From: Desulforapulum autotrophicum HRM2
Lineage (GTDB): Bacteria > Desulfobacterota > Desulfobacteria > Desulfobacterales > Desulfobacteraceae
DNA length: 64,000 bases
Direction of reading: 5' to 3'
NCBI RefSeq assembly: GCF_000020365.1
Contig: NC_012108.1
Location: forward strand, 4,534,001 to 4,598,000
Position 1 is the first letter of the stretch; the number at the start of each line of letters is the position of its first letter. Both the position numbers and the translations under genes were made by a program. The notes under the pieces were generated by a model that searched no databases, was not told the DNA's origin, and saw nothing but the letters and a program-made list of their open reading frames with translations. This document shows positions 54,367 through 63,025 of this stretch, in pieces.

Positions 54367-55782
54367 TTATCCTTTGTTGGTTGGCACCTTATCAAAAATG
54401 CCCAGGGCAGACCCAAGGGCGTCAAAAAGGTCGGCGTACCGGAACCGAAATCCGGAAGCCAGCAGTTTTTCCGGCATGACCCGGGTGCTTGAGAGCAGCA
54501 CCTCCCTGCCCCTGGCTCCCCATAAAAGGTCAATGGCGCCACTGGGCAAGGCAAAAGGGGCAGGACGGCCAAGAATGGCTGCAAGGGATCGTGTAAATGC
54601 CCTGTTGGTCACAGGGATCGGGGCAACAATATTCACGGCCCCTTCAAGGGTGGGTGTGTTGATGGTGTGGTAAAGGGCATAAAGGACGTCATCCATGGAT
54701 ACCCAGCTCATGTACTGACTGCCGTTGGCGATCCTGGCACCAAGGCCGAGTTGAAAGGCTGGAAGAAGCTGGGCAAGGGCCCCGCCCCTGGGGGTTAAAG
54801 CCACACCGATCCTGGCAAACACCGTACGTATGCCTGCAGCTGAAGCCGGGGCTGCGGCCCGTTCCCACTCATGGCACACCTTTGAGATAAAAAGATTACC
54901 CTGTGGCGATGCTTCAGTTACGGCACTATCCCCAGTCTCACCATAATACCCCACGGCCGAAGCCGAGATAAAGACCTTTGGCGGCTGGGCAAGACGGGCA
55001 AGGCCAAGGGCAAGGGTTCTGGTGGAATCGGTCCTGCTCTGGATGATCTCGGCCCGTCGTTTCCGGGTCCACCACCTGGAGAAGACCGAGTTGCCGTTGA
55101 GGTTGATCACGGCATCGATGGGTCCGGCATCGCTCAAATCCAGCTGACCTGCGGCCGGGTTCCAGAATATCTCATCCCCCTGGACCTGGAGAGAACGACG
55201 GACCAGGCGGATGACCCGGTGACCACCCGTGGTCAAAAAATAGCAAAGCTGTTGGCCGATCACCCCCCCCGCCCCTGACACCACAATGGTCAACCGCCGG
55301 GAACAGGCCTTGTGGCGAGCCATGTCCTCCTGGGTGACCCGATGGCGGAATTCAAACATCCTTGTCACCTCCCGTTCCGCAAGGTTTTTCAACGCCTTGG
55401 GAAAATAAAGGGGAACGTCATAGGAGATACTGTCTTCAAGGGTTGAAGTGTTGTCTTCCAGATCAATGAACCTGTGGGTGTGTGTCCATTTTGCAAAGGG
55501 ACTTTTCACGAGTCGGTCCCTGAACATGTCCGGGGGCTGATAATCAAGATGCTCAGCCGCCATGGCAAAGGGCAGTCCCATGACCGAAAGGTTGACTCGA
55601 ACCTGGGAGCCAGTTTTAATGCCATTGGTGGCGGTTACCGATTTAAGGGCCATCCAGGGTGGTGTCAGCCGCTCAAGGGCACCCGGCCGCTCATGCCAGG
55701 CAAACAGGGCTGGGGCCGAACCGTTTATCTTGGACTGTTTCTTATAGATCGACAATAAAACCTCCATGGGATAGAATTGCAT
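54367..55782 (-). CDS. SRPBCC domain fused to TIGR01777-type epimerase
   Basis: 471 residues. The N-terminal ~150 residues form an SRPBCC/START-like lipid- or ligand-binding domain. Residues ~165-465 are a short-chain dehydrogenase-like NAD domain of the TIGR01777 family: VSGAGGVIGQQL, INLNGNSV..RWWT.KR..EI..SR, SASAVGYYG, and SWVSMDDV. Such fusions occur in many bacteria; the reaction is unknown. The start may be 55782 or 55767. It heads the operon with the membrane protein and DHH phosphoesterase. Confidence 0.83.
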   Translation of the reverse strand: MQFYPMEVLLSIYKKQSKINGSAPALFAWHERPGALERLTPPWMALKSVTATNGIKTGSQVRVNLSVMGLPFAMAAEHLDYQPPDMFRDRLVKSPFAKWTHTHRFIDLEDNTSTLEDSISYDVPLYFPKALKNLAEREVTRMFEFRHRVTQEDMARHKACSRRLTIVVSGAGGVIGQQLCYFLTTGGHRVIRLVRRSLQVQGDEIFWNPAAGQLDLSDAGPIDAVINLNGNSVFSRWWTRKRRAEIIQSRTDSTRTLALGLARLAQPPKVFISASAVGYYGETGDSAVTEASPQGNLFISKVCHEWERAAAPASAAGIRTVFARIGVALTPRGGALAQLLPAFQLGLGARIANGSQYMSWVSMDDVLYALYHTINTPTLEGAVNIVAPIPVTNRAFTRSLAAILGRPAPFALPSGAIDLLWGARGREVLLSSTRVMPEKLLASGFRFRYADLFDALGSALGIFDKVPTNKG

Positions 55783-55823
55783 GGGGTCTACTTACCCCTT
55801 TATCCCTCTTTTTTCAAGACTGA

Positions 55824-55851
55824 TTGAATAACCCCTCGGATGTGGTATACT
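55824..55851 (+). promoter_or_regulatory. Promoter of the amino-acid ABC operon
   Basis: TTGAAT (55824-55829) and TATACT (55846-55851), 16 bases apart, predict a start near 55858. An AGGAGG follows at 55871-55876. This places translation start of the permease after ~55880. Confidence 0.65.
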
Positions 55852-55880
55852 GTGTACTGAAACTATTTACAGGAGGAAAG

Positions 55881-56699
55881 ATCAAACCGCGAACGCAAAC
55901 AACAACGCTCTGTCATCTAACCCCGGGAAAGGGCCAAGTCCTGGATGTTGCCAAATTTTCCATAACAGCGGCGATCTTCATCTTTTTGGTCTACACCGGA
56001 GCAGGTAAAATGAACTACCACTGGCAGTGGTATCGCATCCCCCAATACCTTGGCGCCATGGGAGATACTGGATTTATTCCAGGACCGCTCATCCAGGGAC
56101 TTGGGGTGACCATCAAAATTTCAGTTGCAGCCCTTTTACTGTCAAGCCTGTTCGGCCTTGTCGCAGCCCTGGCAAGGCTGTCAAATCTGTTCTCCCTCAG
56201 AGTTCTTGCCAGAATTTACCTTGAGTTGATCCGCAACACCCCGCTGCTTGTACAGCTTTTTTTCATCTATTTTGTCGTTTCTCCGACCTTGAACATCAGC
56301 CGGTTTGCTGCAGCCGTCCTCACCCTGGCCCTGTTTGAAGGGGCCTATGCATCCGAAATTATCCGGGCCGGCATCATCTCCATTCCCCAAGGCCAGTGGG
56401 AGGCAGCCATCTCTTTGGGTCTCAGCCGCCATCACACCTTCCGCCATGTTATCCTTCCCCAGGCCATACGGATCATGCTGCCGCCCCTTACCAGTCAGAT
56501 GGTCTCCCTTGTCAAGGATTCGGCCCTTGTGAGCACCATCGCCGTTTACGACATCACCATGAGGGGCCAGGAGATAATGGCCGAAACCTACCTGGTGTTT
56601 GAAATCTGGCTGACCATTGCCCTTATCTACCTTGGCATCACCTATACCCTTTCCCTGGTGACCCGATTCATGGAAAAAAAGCTCTCCCCAACCCCATAA
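55881..56699 (+). CDS. Polar amino-acid ABC transporter permease (HisM/GlnP type)
   Basis: About 272 residues. It is a five- to six-helix permease with the EAA loop EGAYASEIIRAGI....GQWEAA.SLGLSR and the HVILPQA motif. It resembles the second permease at 57614-58495 (shared NYHWQW/YNWQW and IPQYL). No ATG, GTG or TTG lies at the right distance after AGGAGG (55871-55876). The in-frame codon there is ATC at 55881, so an ATC start, a sequence error or a start at GTG 55842 must be considered; the first membrane helix requires a start before ~55945. Confidence 0.85.
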   Translation: MKPRTQTTTLCHLTPGKGQVLDVAKFSITAAIFIFLVYTGAGKMNYHWQWYRIPQYLGAMGDTGFIPGPLIQGLGVTIKISVAALLLSSLFGLVAALARLSNLFSLRVLARIYLELIRNTPLLVQLFFIYFVVSPTLNISRFAAAVLTLALFEGAYASEIIRAGIISIPQGQWEAAISLGLSRHHTFRHVILPQAIRIMLPPLTSQMVSLVKDSALVSTIAVYDITMRGQEIMAETYLVFEIWLTIALIYLGITYTLSLVTRFMEKKLSPTP

Positions 56700-56783
56700 A
56701 CTTATGGTATTTAAAAATAGACCTGACAGCCCTTCCGGGAATTATTCCCTTTCATTAACCGCAAAATATAAGGAGCATAACAA

Positions 56784-57617
56784 ATGAGCCTATCAACTAA
56801 ACCGGCAACCTTTTTTACCACGGCAGTGGTCGCCCTTGTTCTGGCCTGTGCAACGATCATACCTCAGGTTTATGCCGCACCCAACGGTGAAAGCACGGTG
56901 GAACAGGTGATGAAAAATGGCGTTTTAAGGGTGGGCATGTCCACTTTTGTTCCCTGGGCCATGAAGGACAAGACCGGCAAGCTCATGGGGTTTGAAATTG
57001 ATGTGGCCACAAGACTTGCCAAGGATATGGGGGTAAAGGTTCAATTCATCCCCACCAAATGGTCGGGCATCATTCCAGCCCTTCTCACGGGAAAATTTGA
57101 CATCATCATCGGTGGCATGGGAATCCTTCCCAGCCGGAACCTAAAAGTCAATTTCTCCATCCCCTATGACTATACGGGCATGTCCATGGCAGCCAGCACC
57201 ACCCTTGCCAAGGACTTTTCAGGATTAGAAGCCTTTAACCAGAAAGATGTGGTACTTTCGGCACGCCTTGGTTCGACAGGGGTCGCCGCCATCAAAAAAT
57301 ACCTGCCAAATGCCAGTATCCGCATGTTCGACGATGAGGCACAGGCATTTCAAGAGGCGATCAACGGTCGGGTCCATGGGGTGGTTTCTTCTGCCCCGAC
57401 ACCTGCGTTCCAGGCCATCAAGCACCCTACTAAACTCTTTTTGCCCCTCAAGGAAAATTTTACCCGGGAGCCCATTGGATTTGCCGTTAAAAAGGGTGAT
57501 TTTGACACCATCAACTTCTTGAACAACTGGATCACCTATGTGACGTCCGAAGGGTGGTTCAAGGAAAGAAAATCCTTCTGGTTTGAAACAAGGGACTGGG
57601 AAGACCGACTCAATTGA
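56784..57617 (+). CDS. Amino-acid ABC transporter substrate-binding protein
   Basis: 277 residues. Signal peptide with cleavage near VYA-AP (~31). The mature part is a solute-binding family 3 protein: VLRVGMSTFVPWAM, GFEIDVATRLAKDMGVKVQF, and LLTGKFDIIIGGMGILPSR. It binds a polar amino acid in the periplasm. AAGGAG precedes the ATG. It lies between two permease genes, overlapping the second by four bases. Confidence 0.9.
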   Translation: MSLSTKPATFFTTAVVALVLACATIIPQVYAAPNGESTVEQVMKNGVLRVGMSTFVPWAMKDKTGKLMGFEIDVATRLAKDMGVKVQFIPTKWSGIIPALLTGKFDIIIGGMGILPSRNLKVNFSIPYDYTGMSMAASTTLAKDFSGLEAFNQKDVVLSARLGSTGVAAIKKYLPNASIRMFDDEAQAFQEAINGRVHGVVSSAPTPAFQAIKHPTKLFLPLKENFTREPIGFAVKKGDFDTINFLNNWITYVTSEGWFKERKSFWFETRDWEDRLN

Positions 57618-58495
57618 TCCAGCAACCGCCCAGGCTAAAACTCTTTGACCTCCTGATCTTTGCCCTGGTTGCTGCAGGCCTTGCCTGGCTCATGGGGGCC
57701 ATCACCGCTCAATCCCACTACAACTGGCAGTGGGAGGTGATCCCCCAGTATCTGCTGCGCCTTGACGATGCAACCCAGAAATGGGTGCCGGGCATGATCC
57801 TTACCGGCCTGTTCATCACCCTTAGAATCTCCTTCTGGGCAACCCTTTCAGCCCTTGTGATCGGGACAATCATGGGGGCCATGAAAAGCGGCAGGAGCCA
57901 TTACCTGAAAATGGTGGCAACGGCCTACGTGGAGACCATACGCAACATCCCTGTGATCGTATGGATCTTCATTTTTTACTACTTTCTGGGCGATATCATC
58001 GTACCCCTGACAGGGCTTGACAGGGCCGTCAATATGAATGAGGGGCTGTTAAGGCAATTTTTAACGACCTTTGTGTCGGATCCGTCTCTTTTGCCGGTCT
58101 TTTTTTCGGCAACCGCATCCCTTGCCCTGTACGAGGGGGCCTATTTCACTGAAATCATCCGGGCAGGCATTGAATCCATTGAAAAAGGGCAGTGGGAAGC
58201 CTCTTCATCCCTTGGCTTCACCCGGTTCCAGCAGCTCCGCCATGTAATCCTTCCCCAGGCCCTGCGGCGTATGCTTCCCCCCATGGCCGGTCAGATCATC
58301 TCCACCATCAAAGATTCGTCCATTGTGTCGGTGATCTCCATCCAGGAGCTGACCTTCCAGGGCATGGAACTGATGTCCGCCACCTTTCTCACCTTTGAGG
58401 TGTGGTTGACCATTCTTGCACTCTACTTCATTGTCTGTTTCTGCTGTTCCATGGGGGTGGCGGCTGTTGAACGTCGATTGACTCAGAACATGTGA
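57614..58495 (+). CDS. Polar amino-acid ABC transporter permease (second subunit)
   Basis: 293 residues. The EAA loop EGAYFTEIIRAGIESIEKGQWEASSSLG and HVILPQALRRMLPP identify the HisM/GlnP type. It starts with TTG overlapping the binding-protein stop (TTGA). With the first permease it would form the heterodimeric channel. No ATP-binding subunit gene is found up- or downstream in the window, so the ATPase must be encoded elsewhere. Confidence 0.9.
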   Translation: MIQQPPRLKLFDLLIFALVAAGLAWLMGAITAQSHYNWQWEVIPQYLLRLDDATQKWVPGMILTGLFITLRISFWATLSALVIGTIMGAMKSGRSHYLKMVATAYVETIRNIPVIVWIFIFYYFLGDIIVPLTGLDRAVNMNEGLLRQFLTTFVSDPSLLPVFFSATASLALYEGAYFTEIIRAGIESIEKGQWEASSSLGFTRFQQLRHVILPQALRRMLPPMAGQIISTIKDSSIVSVISIQELTFQGMELMSATFLTFEVWLTILALYFIVCFCCSMGVAAVERRLTQNM

Positions 58496-58608
58496 CATCC
58501 ACTAATTCTCCACACGATTTCCTCAATTTTTTTCCATAATGTTTTGTCATTATACCCCTGAAAGAATGATTGTAGCCTCAAAAAAATCCCGAAAATCAGG
58601 ACACAAGA

Positions 58609-58749
58609 ATGAAACAGATGGGAAATGCTACGAAGATTAAAAAAGCTGAGTTAAACAAGGCCTCACAGGATGAAAAGACCCGGGGGCGCTTGATTGCAAC
58701 GGACAAAATTATTCAATACCAATTAAGGAGAATGAAAGATGACAATTAA
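58609..58749 (+). CDS. Possible 46-residue basic protein
   Basis: A short open frame MKQMGNATKIKKAELNKASQ..., rich in lysine, ending 11 bases into the next gene. A weak AGGA lies upstream. The overlap with the next ATG hints at coupling, but the composition is simple and no family is recognised. Part of it (58685-58705) resembles a degraded R1 core. Confidence 0.25.
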   Translation: MKQMGNATKIKKAELNKASQDEKTRGRLIATDKIIQYQLRRMKDDN

Positions 58750-59026
58750 TGTGCGAAAATCAACGATCCTAATACTTGCAGGAATCTTAACTATCTTCAC
58801 GCTGGGTCCAGCCTTTGCCCAGGGTGGGCCCAAAGGACATAAGGGGCCGCCACCGGAAGCGTATACCGCCTGCGAAGGAAAATCCGAGGGGGATACTGCA
58901 GCGTTTGAAAACCCCCAGGGTGATACGGTAACCGGAACCTGTGTTCAGGAAAGGGATGGGGACCAGCTGGTTCTTCGTCCAGACAACCCGCCTGACCGCG
59001 AAAATCAGGACAGGCAGAACGAGTAG
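58739..59026 (+). CDS. Small secreted cysteine-containing protein
   Basis: 95 residues. Signal peptide (~1-27, ending FAQG). The mature part has two cysteines, ACEGKSEGDTAAFENPQGDTV and TCVQ, a pattern I recall from small exported proteins of Proteobacteria with unknown role, probably one disulfide. TAAGGAG lies upstream of the ATG. It is followed by a long inverted repeat. Confidence 0.7.
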   Translation: MTINVRKSTILILAGILTIFTLGPAFAQGGPKGHKGPPPEAYTACEGKSEGDTAAFENPQGDTVTGTCVQERDGDQLVLRPDNPPDRENQDRQNE

Positions 59027-59046
59027 ACGCACAAAAGAAGTTGAGG

Positions 59047-59122
59047 CTCATGATCAGATAAAAGTTTTCCAAAATATGGCTCAAAAGACAAGACATATGG
59101 AAGGATTTAATCTGATCATGAG
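59047..59122. repeat. Inverted repeat between two secreted-protein genes
   Basis: CTCATGATCAGAT (59047-59059) and ATCTGATCATGAG (59110-59122) are perfect complements, and the pairing extends imperfectly inwards to TTTTCC/GGAA. The loop is ~50 bases. It may end the upstream transcript or act as a regulator site. Confidence 0.6.
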
Positions 59123-59143
59123 ACTATAATACAGGGGAAAAAC

Positions 59144-59758
59144 ATGCTGGCAAACATATGTAAAACAATTACTGCTTTTTTGGTCGTTTTAGGCATCACG
59201 ATGCCTTGTCCATCAACTTTTGCAGGCCCTCCAACAGCTCCATTCCACGGATTTTTCCACGGCCCTGACCCCTTGTTTGAGCTCATTGTTGTCGGAACCA
59301 GACATCTCTTTTTCAGGGACGGCGGATTTTATCATAGAGGGCCTGCTGGATATGTCCCGGTTGAAGCGCCAGAGGGGGCAGTCATAGCGTCACTTCCCCC
59401 CGGATACGGCATCAGGATTGTTGATGATGCAAAATACTACTATTTCAACGGGATCTATTATGTCCGGGTGCCTGACGGATATTTAGTCGTTGCCCCACCT
59501 GTTTTAACAGCTGCTGAACGAGAGGAAACAGCTGAAATCGTAAAAGTAAAAGAAGAGGTATCCGTGGCAGTGGAGATACTCAATGTGAGATCTGGACCCG
59601 GTATGACCTACGGGGTGTCGTCCCTGGCATATCAGGGACAAATCCTCAGAGTCTACCAAGAGTCCACAGGCTGGCTCTATGTTGAGCTTCCCTCCGGCAA
59701 ACTGGGATGGGTTGACAAAAAATTTATCACTGCTTTAAACCGGATACCGGCGGGTTAG
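59144..59758 (+). CDS. Secreted SH3b-domain protein (DUF6515-like)
   Basis: 204 residues. Signal peptide (~1-27, STFAGP). Residues ~45-115 have aromatic motifs (RHLFFRDGGFYHRG, YYYFNGIYYVRVPDGY) like the DUF6515 group. Residues ~140-200 are a bacterial SH3 domain (LNVRSGPG..Y, GWLYVEL.SGKLGWV). Probably an envelope protein binding the cell wall. GGGGA precedes the ATG. Confidence 0.75.
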   Translation: MLANICKTITAFLVVLGITMPCPSTFAGPPTAPFHGFFHGPDPLFELIVVGTRHLFFRDGGFYHRGPAGYVPVEAPEGAVIASLPPGYGIRIVDDAKYYYFNGIYYVRVPDGYLVVAPPVLTAAEREETAEIVKVKEEVSVAVEILNVRSGPGMTYGVSSLAYQGQILRVYQESTGWLYVELPSGKLGWVDKKFITALNRIPAG

Positions 59759-59860
59759 AGAAACAAGCTATAATTTAATCTTAAAATCTTGCATTGTCTC
59801 TTATCAAATTATAATCTATCCCCATGGCATTCATTTTGGTATCAGACAAGCAGGATTTTA

Positions 59861-60280
59861 ATGAACACAATACTCATACCGGATAATTCAACCGCAATCA
59901 GCTGCCCCATCTGTATCTCTTCCGTGGAAGCGGGCTTCCCATCACCTGCTGAGGATTACATGGAAGGCAGCCTGGATCTGAACCGCCACCTGATTAAACA
60001 CCCGGCAGCTACTTTTTTTGTCCGGGTCAGTGGAGACTCCATGATCAATGCCGGGATCCACCCGGGTGATATCCTCATTGTTGACCGCTCCCTGGAAGCC
60101 ACGGACAAGAAAATTGTCATCGCTGTCATCGACGGCGAGTTAACGGTAAAACGCCTGAGATACAGAAACGCCCTTATCTCGCTTGAACCTGACAATGAGG
60201 ACTACCAGCCCATCAGCATCACCCAGGAAAAATCCCTGGAAATCTGGGGTGTTGTCACCAATGTGATTCACAAGGTGTGA
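59861..60280 (+). CDS. umuD: UmuD-like SOS mutagenesis protease
   Basis: 139 residues, the length of E. coli UmuD. The self-cleavage site is A24-G25 (E. coli has C24-G25 at the same place). The catalytic pair is S60 (GDSM) and K97 (TVKRL), at identical positions to E. coli. Cleaved UmuD' joins UmuC to form DNA polymerase V. AGGA precedes the ATG. It is 3 bp upstream of umuC. No LexA box could be named with confidence. Confidence 0.92.
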   Translation: MNTILIPDNSTAISCPICISSVEAGFPSPAEDYMEGSLDLNRHLIKHPAATFFVRVSGDSMINAGIHPGDILIVDRSLEATDKKIVIAVIDGELTVKRLRYRNALISLEPDNEDYQPISITQEKSLEIWGVVTNVIHKV

Positions 60281-60283
60281 AAT

Positions 60284-61552
60284 ATGCCGGTTTTTGCCCT
60301 GGTCGACTGCAATAATTTTTATGTCTCGTGTGAACGGGTCTTTAATCCCCAGCTTGTGGGCAAACCTGTGATTGTGCTTTCCAACAATGACGGCTGTGCC
60401 GTGGCACGTTCCAATGAGGCCAAAGCCCTGGGCATTGCCATGGGTGCCCCCTTTTTCCAGATCAAAGCCATTGTTGAAGGCAATGGCGTGCGTGTCTTTT
60501 CATCCAATTATCCGCTTTACGGGGATATGTCCAACCGGGTGATGCAGACCCTGGCCCCGTTTACCCCGGCCATGGAAATTTATTCCATTGATGAAGCCTT
60601 TCTGGATCTTACAAATTTTGCATTCACAGACCTGGTGAATTATGCCCGGAAAATGCGCAATACCGTGCAAAGAAATACCGGCATTCCTGTATCCATTGGC
60701 ATTGCACCCACCAAAACCCTTGCAAAAATTGCCAACCGAATTGCCAAAAAATCATCCAAAGCCGATGGTGTGCTGGATTTAACCCCGACAAGCTACAGGG
60801 ATCTTGCCCTGGAAATGACCCCCATTGGTGATGTCTGGGGCATTGGCAGAAGATTGACTCCCTTTTTTAAATACCGGGGCATTCGCACTGCCCTGGATTT
60901 CAAGTCAGCCGCCCCATCCCTGATTCGAGGCAAAATGGGCATCAACGGTATCCGCATGCAGCGGGAGCTTGCAGGAGAATCCTGTTACCCCCTGGAGGAC
61001 TGTCCTGCAAGACGAAAATCTGTCGCTGTTTCCCGATCGTTTAAAACACCGGCAACCACCTTTGATGAACTGTCCCAGGCCGTATCACTCTACATTTCCC
61101 GGGGTGCGGAAAAACTAAGGCACCAGGGCAGCTTTACCGAAACACTCACCGTGTATGTGATGACAAACCGGTTCTCCCCCCAGTCCTATTACTACAATTC
61201 CAAAACAGCGGTTCTGCCCACAGCATCCAACAGCACACCAGAGCTTATCAAGCAGGGAAAGGGGCTGTTAAAACAAATATTCCAATCCGGCAAATATTAC
61301 ACAAAGGCGGGTATTGTCTTTTCCAGCCTGACCCGGGACGGCCAGGTGCAACTGGATCTGTTTGATACAACGGACCGATCCAGGTCAGACAACCTGATGC
61401 AGGCCATGGACAAAATCAATGCCCGCATGGGCAGTCACGCTGTCCGGTATGCCGCAATGGGGCTTTCCGGCCATCCGTCCTGGAAAGGGGCCTGCAGTCA
61501 CAGATCTCCAGCCTACACAACCGAATGGAATCAGCTTTTGAACATTGACTAG
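60284..61552 (+). CDS. umuC: UmuC-like Y-family DNA polymerase
   Basis: 422 residues. LVDCNNFYVSCERVF (~6-20) and YSIDEAFLDL (~98-107) hold the catalytic acidic residues of Y-family polymerases; the little-finger domain and C-terminal region match UmuC (SVAVSRSF, YKAGI-like YTKAGIVFSSL). It performs error-prone translesion synthesis with UmuD'. It is co-transcribed with umuD. Confidence 0.93.
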   Translation: MPVFALVDCNNFYVSCERVFNPQLVGKPVIVLSNNDGCAVARSNEAKALGIAMGAPFFQIKAIVEGNGVRVFSSNYPLYGDMSNRVMQTLAPFTPAMEIYSIDEAFLDLTNFAFTDLVNYARKMRNTVQRNTGIPVSIGIAPTKTLAKIANRIAKKSSKADGVLDLTPTSYRDLALEMTPIGDVWGIGRRLTPFFKYRGIRTALDFKSAAPSLIRGKMGINGIRMQRELAGESCYPLEDCPARRKSVAVSRSFKTPATTFDELSQAVSLYISRGAEKLRHQGSFTETLTVYVMTNRFSPQSYYYNSKTAVLPTASNSTPELIKQGKGLLKQIFQSGKYYTKAGIVFSSLTRDGQVQLDLFDTTDRSRSDNLMQAMDKINARMGSHAVRYAAMGLSGHPSWKGACSHRSPAYTTEWNQLLNID

Positions 61553-61605
61553 GTTCATCCCCGACCCACGCCACCCATGTTCGCATAAAAGAAAAAATTC
61601 CATCG

Positions 61606-61743
61606 AAAAAGTTGCAAACGGTAACTGGTGGCTGGATATGCAAAACGCCGGGCATGGGGCTGTAGCCGCCCGAAAAGACCCGGCAAAGCAGCAGATCCGG
61701 TCAAATAACGCTCCCGCAGGGCTTCTGCTTTTTAGTTCTGAAC
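61606..61743 (+). repeat. Interspersed repeat R1, long copy A
   Basis: About 138 bases, inverted relative to copy B at 62884-63020. Shared blocks are AAAGTTGCAA, GGATATGC, GCAGCAGATCCGGTCAAA (18 identical bases, 61688-61705) and GCTCCCG. It lies in the 403 bp between umuC and the radical SAM gene. A 128-codon open frame across this stretch has no supported product. Confidence 0.75.
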
Positions 61744-61823
61744 TTAAGTACTCAACTTTTTCGACCCACTGCATGGTCCCTGTACCTGGAATGGTTCACA
61801 AATCAAGAATGGAAACAATTGTA

Positions 61824-61853
61824 TTGACACGCCGCTTGTGCAACGGATATTTA
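61824..61853 (+). promoter_or_regulatory. Candidate promoter of the radical SAM gene
   Basis: TTGACA at 61824-61829 with TATTTA at 61848-61853 (18-base spacer) or GATATT at 61846-61851 (16). It lies inside the repeat-bounded segment, ~100 bases before the gene. Confidence 0.4.
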
Positions 61854-61955
61854 TGGAGGGCACGATTATATGCCATCGCTTTTGTGAAATTGAAACCCCG
61901 ATTCATTTTTAAAGGTAATTTTAAGCGATAAGACCGTTAAAAGGAGAAACAAACC

Positions 61956-62870
61956 ATGAACATGGATGTTGGCAATTTAGAAGCACCTGTATTCAGACCG
62001 CCTTCGGAGTGGGATTCATTATTAATAAAAGTTACAAACGGATGCACTCACAGGTGTACGTTTTGCTCCATGTATCTGACAAAAAAATTTTCAATGCGCA
62101 AGGATATCGAAGATATCAAAAACGATATTCGTAAGGCCCGGGAAATGTTTGGAAGCCGGGTTGAAAAGATATTTTTTGAAGACGGTAATGCCTTTGTTGT
62201 GAAATCCCATGTCCTTATTGAATTAACACGATACTGTTATCAGCAGCATCCGAATTTAAGAAAGGTAAGTTCCTATGCCCATGTCCAGGATATTCTCAAA
62301 AAGTCTGATGATGATTTAAAACGGCTTGCCGACGCCGGGTTTACAATGGTTTATGTGGGTATTGAAAGTGGAGATAACCAGGTACTCAAAGACTGCAACA
62401 AAGGGGCGACCCAGGACGATTACGCCTTGGCTGCTCAAAAATGCCACCAGGCAGGAATTGACTGGTCCGGGATTTTTCTGCTGGGCCTTGCCGGGAATGA
62501 CCCGGAAAAAAGTCAAAGGCACGCTGTTGAATCGGCAAAATTAATAAATCGTATGGCTCCTCCCATGCCGAGAAAGTGGTATATTTCCCCCCTCACACTG
62601 GAGATGACTCCAGGATCAGAGATACTTGCTCAAAATTTAAAGAACAAATTCCAGCCATGTACCTCCACCCAGATTTTAGAGGAATTGTATACCCTGATAA
62701 AAAATACAGACGATGACCTGACCGGTTGCATATTCAACACAAATCATGCTTCCAATTATCTGAGTTTGAAAGGTGAACTGGGAAAAGATAAACGAGACTT
62801 TTTGCATAGAGTTGAAGCCGGGATTAAAGACCCATCGGTCAGGCGCCCTGAATACATGCGAGGGTTGTAA
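61956..62870 (+). CDS. Radical SAM protein
   Basis: 304 residues. The cluster motif CTHRCTFC (~30-37) has CxxxCxxC spacing; GIESGDNQVL (~147) and FLLGLAGNDPEKSQ (~185) are typical SAM-binding strands of the Elp3/MiaB/HemN-like radical SAM group. There is no second iron-sulfur or cobalamin domain. The substrate is unknown. AAAGGAG precedes the ATG. Codon use is more AT-rich than in most of the window, and the gene is enclosed by inverted R1 repeats, which suggests transfer as a unit. Confidence 0.85.
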   Translation: MNMDVGNLEAPVFRPPSEWDSLLIKVTNGCTHRCTFCSMYLTKKFSMRKDIEDIKNDIRKAREMFGSRVEKIFFEDGNAFVVKSHVLIELTRYCYQQHPNLRKVSSYAHVQDILKKSDDDLKRLADAGFTMVYVGIESGDNQVLKDCNKGATQDDYALAAQKCHQAGIDWSGIFLLGLAGNDPEKSQRHAVESAKLINRMAPPMPRKWYISPLTLEMTPGSEILAQNLKNKFQPCTSTQILEELYTLIKNTDDDLTGCIFNTNHASNYLSLKGELGKDKRDFLHRVEAGIKDPSVRRPEYMRGL

Positions 62871-62883
62871 TACAAAATCAGCA

Positions 62884-63020
62884 GTCAAAACTCAAAACAG
62901 GCAAACCCTCCGGGAGCACCCTTTGACCGGATCTGCTGCGTTCCCGGACATTTGCAGTAGACAACTACAGCTGCATGTCCGGCACCTCGCATATCCGGCT
63001 AAAGGGCGCTTGCAACTTTC
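62884..63020 (-). repeat. Interspersed repeat R1, long copy B
   Basis: About 137 bases, the inverted partner of copy A. TTTGACCGGATCTGCTGC at 62922-62939 is the exact complement of the 18-base core of copy A. It begins 14 bases after the radical SAM stop. Its right end (GGGCGCTTGCAACTTT) is the part shared with the short copies at 247-290 and 44067-44111. Confidence 0.75.
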
Positions 63021-63025
63021 AGATT

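Noticed and set aside
59047-59122. CRISPR-like repeat
   Set aside because: Only one inverted pair; no regularly spaced direct repeats and no cas genes.
61545-61931. 128-codon open frame after umuC
   Set aside because: It overlaps the end of umuC and runs through the R1 repeat; the translation shows no domain and the frame looks fortuitous.
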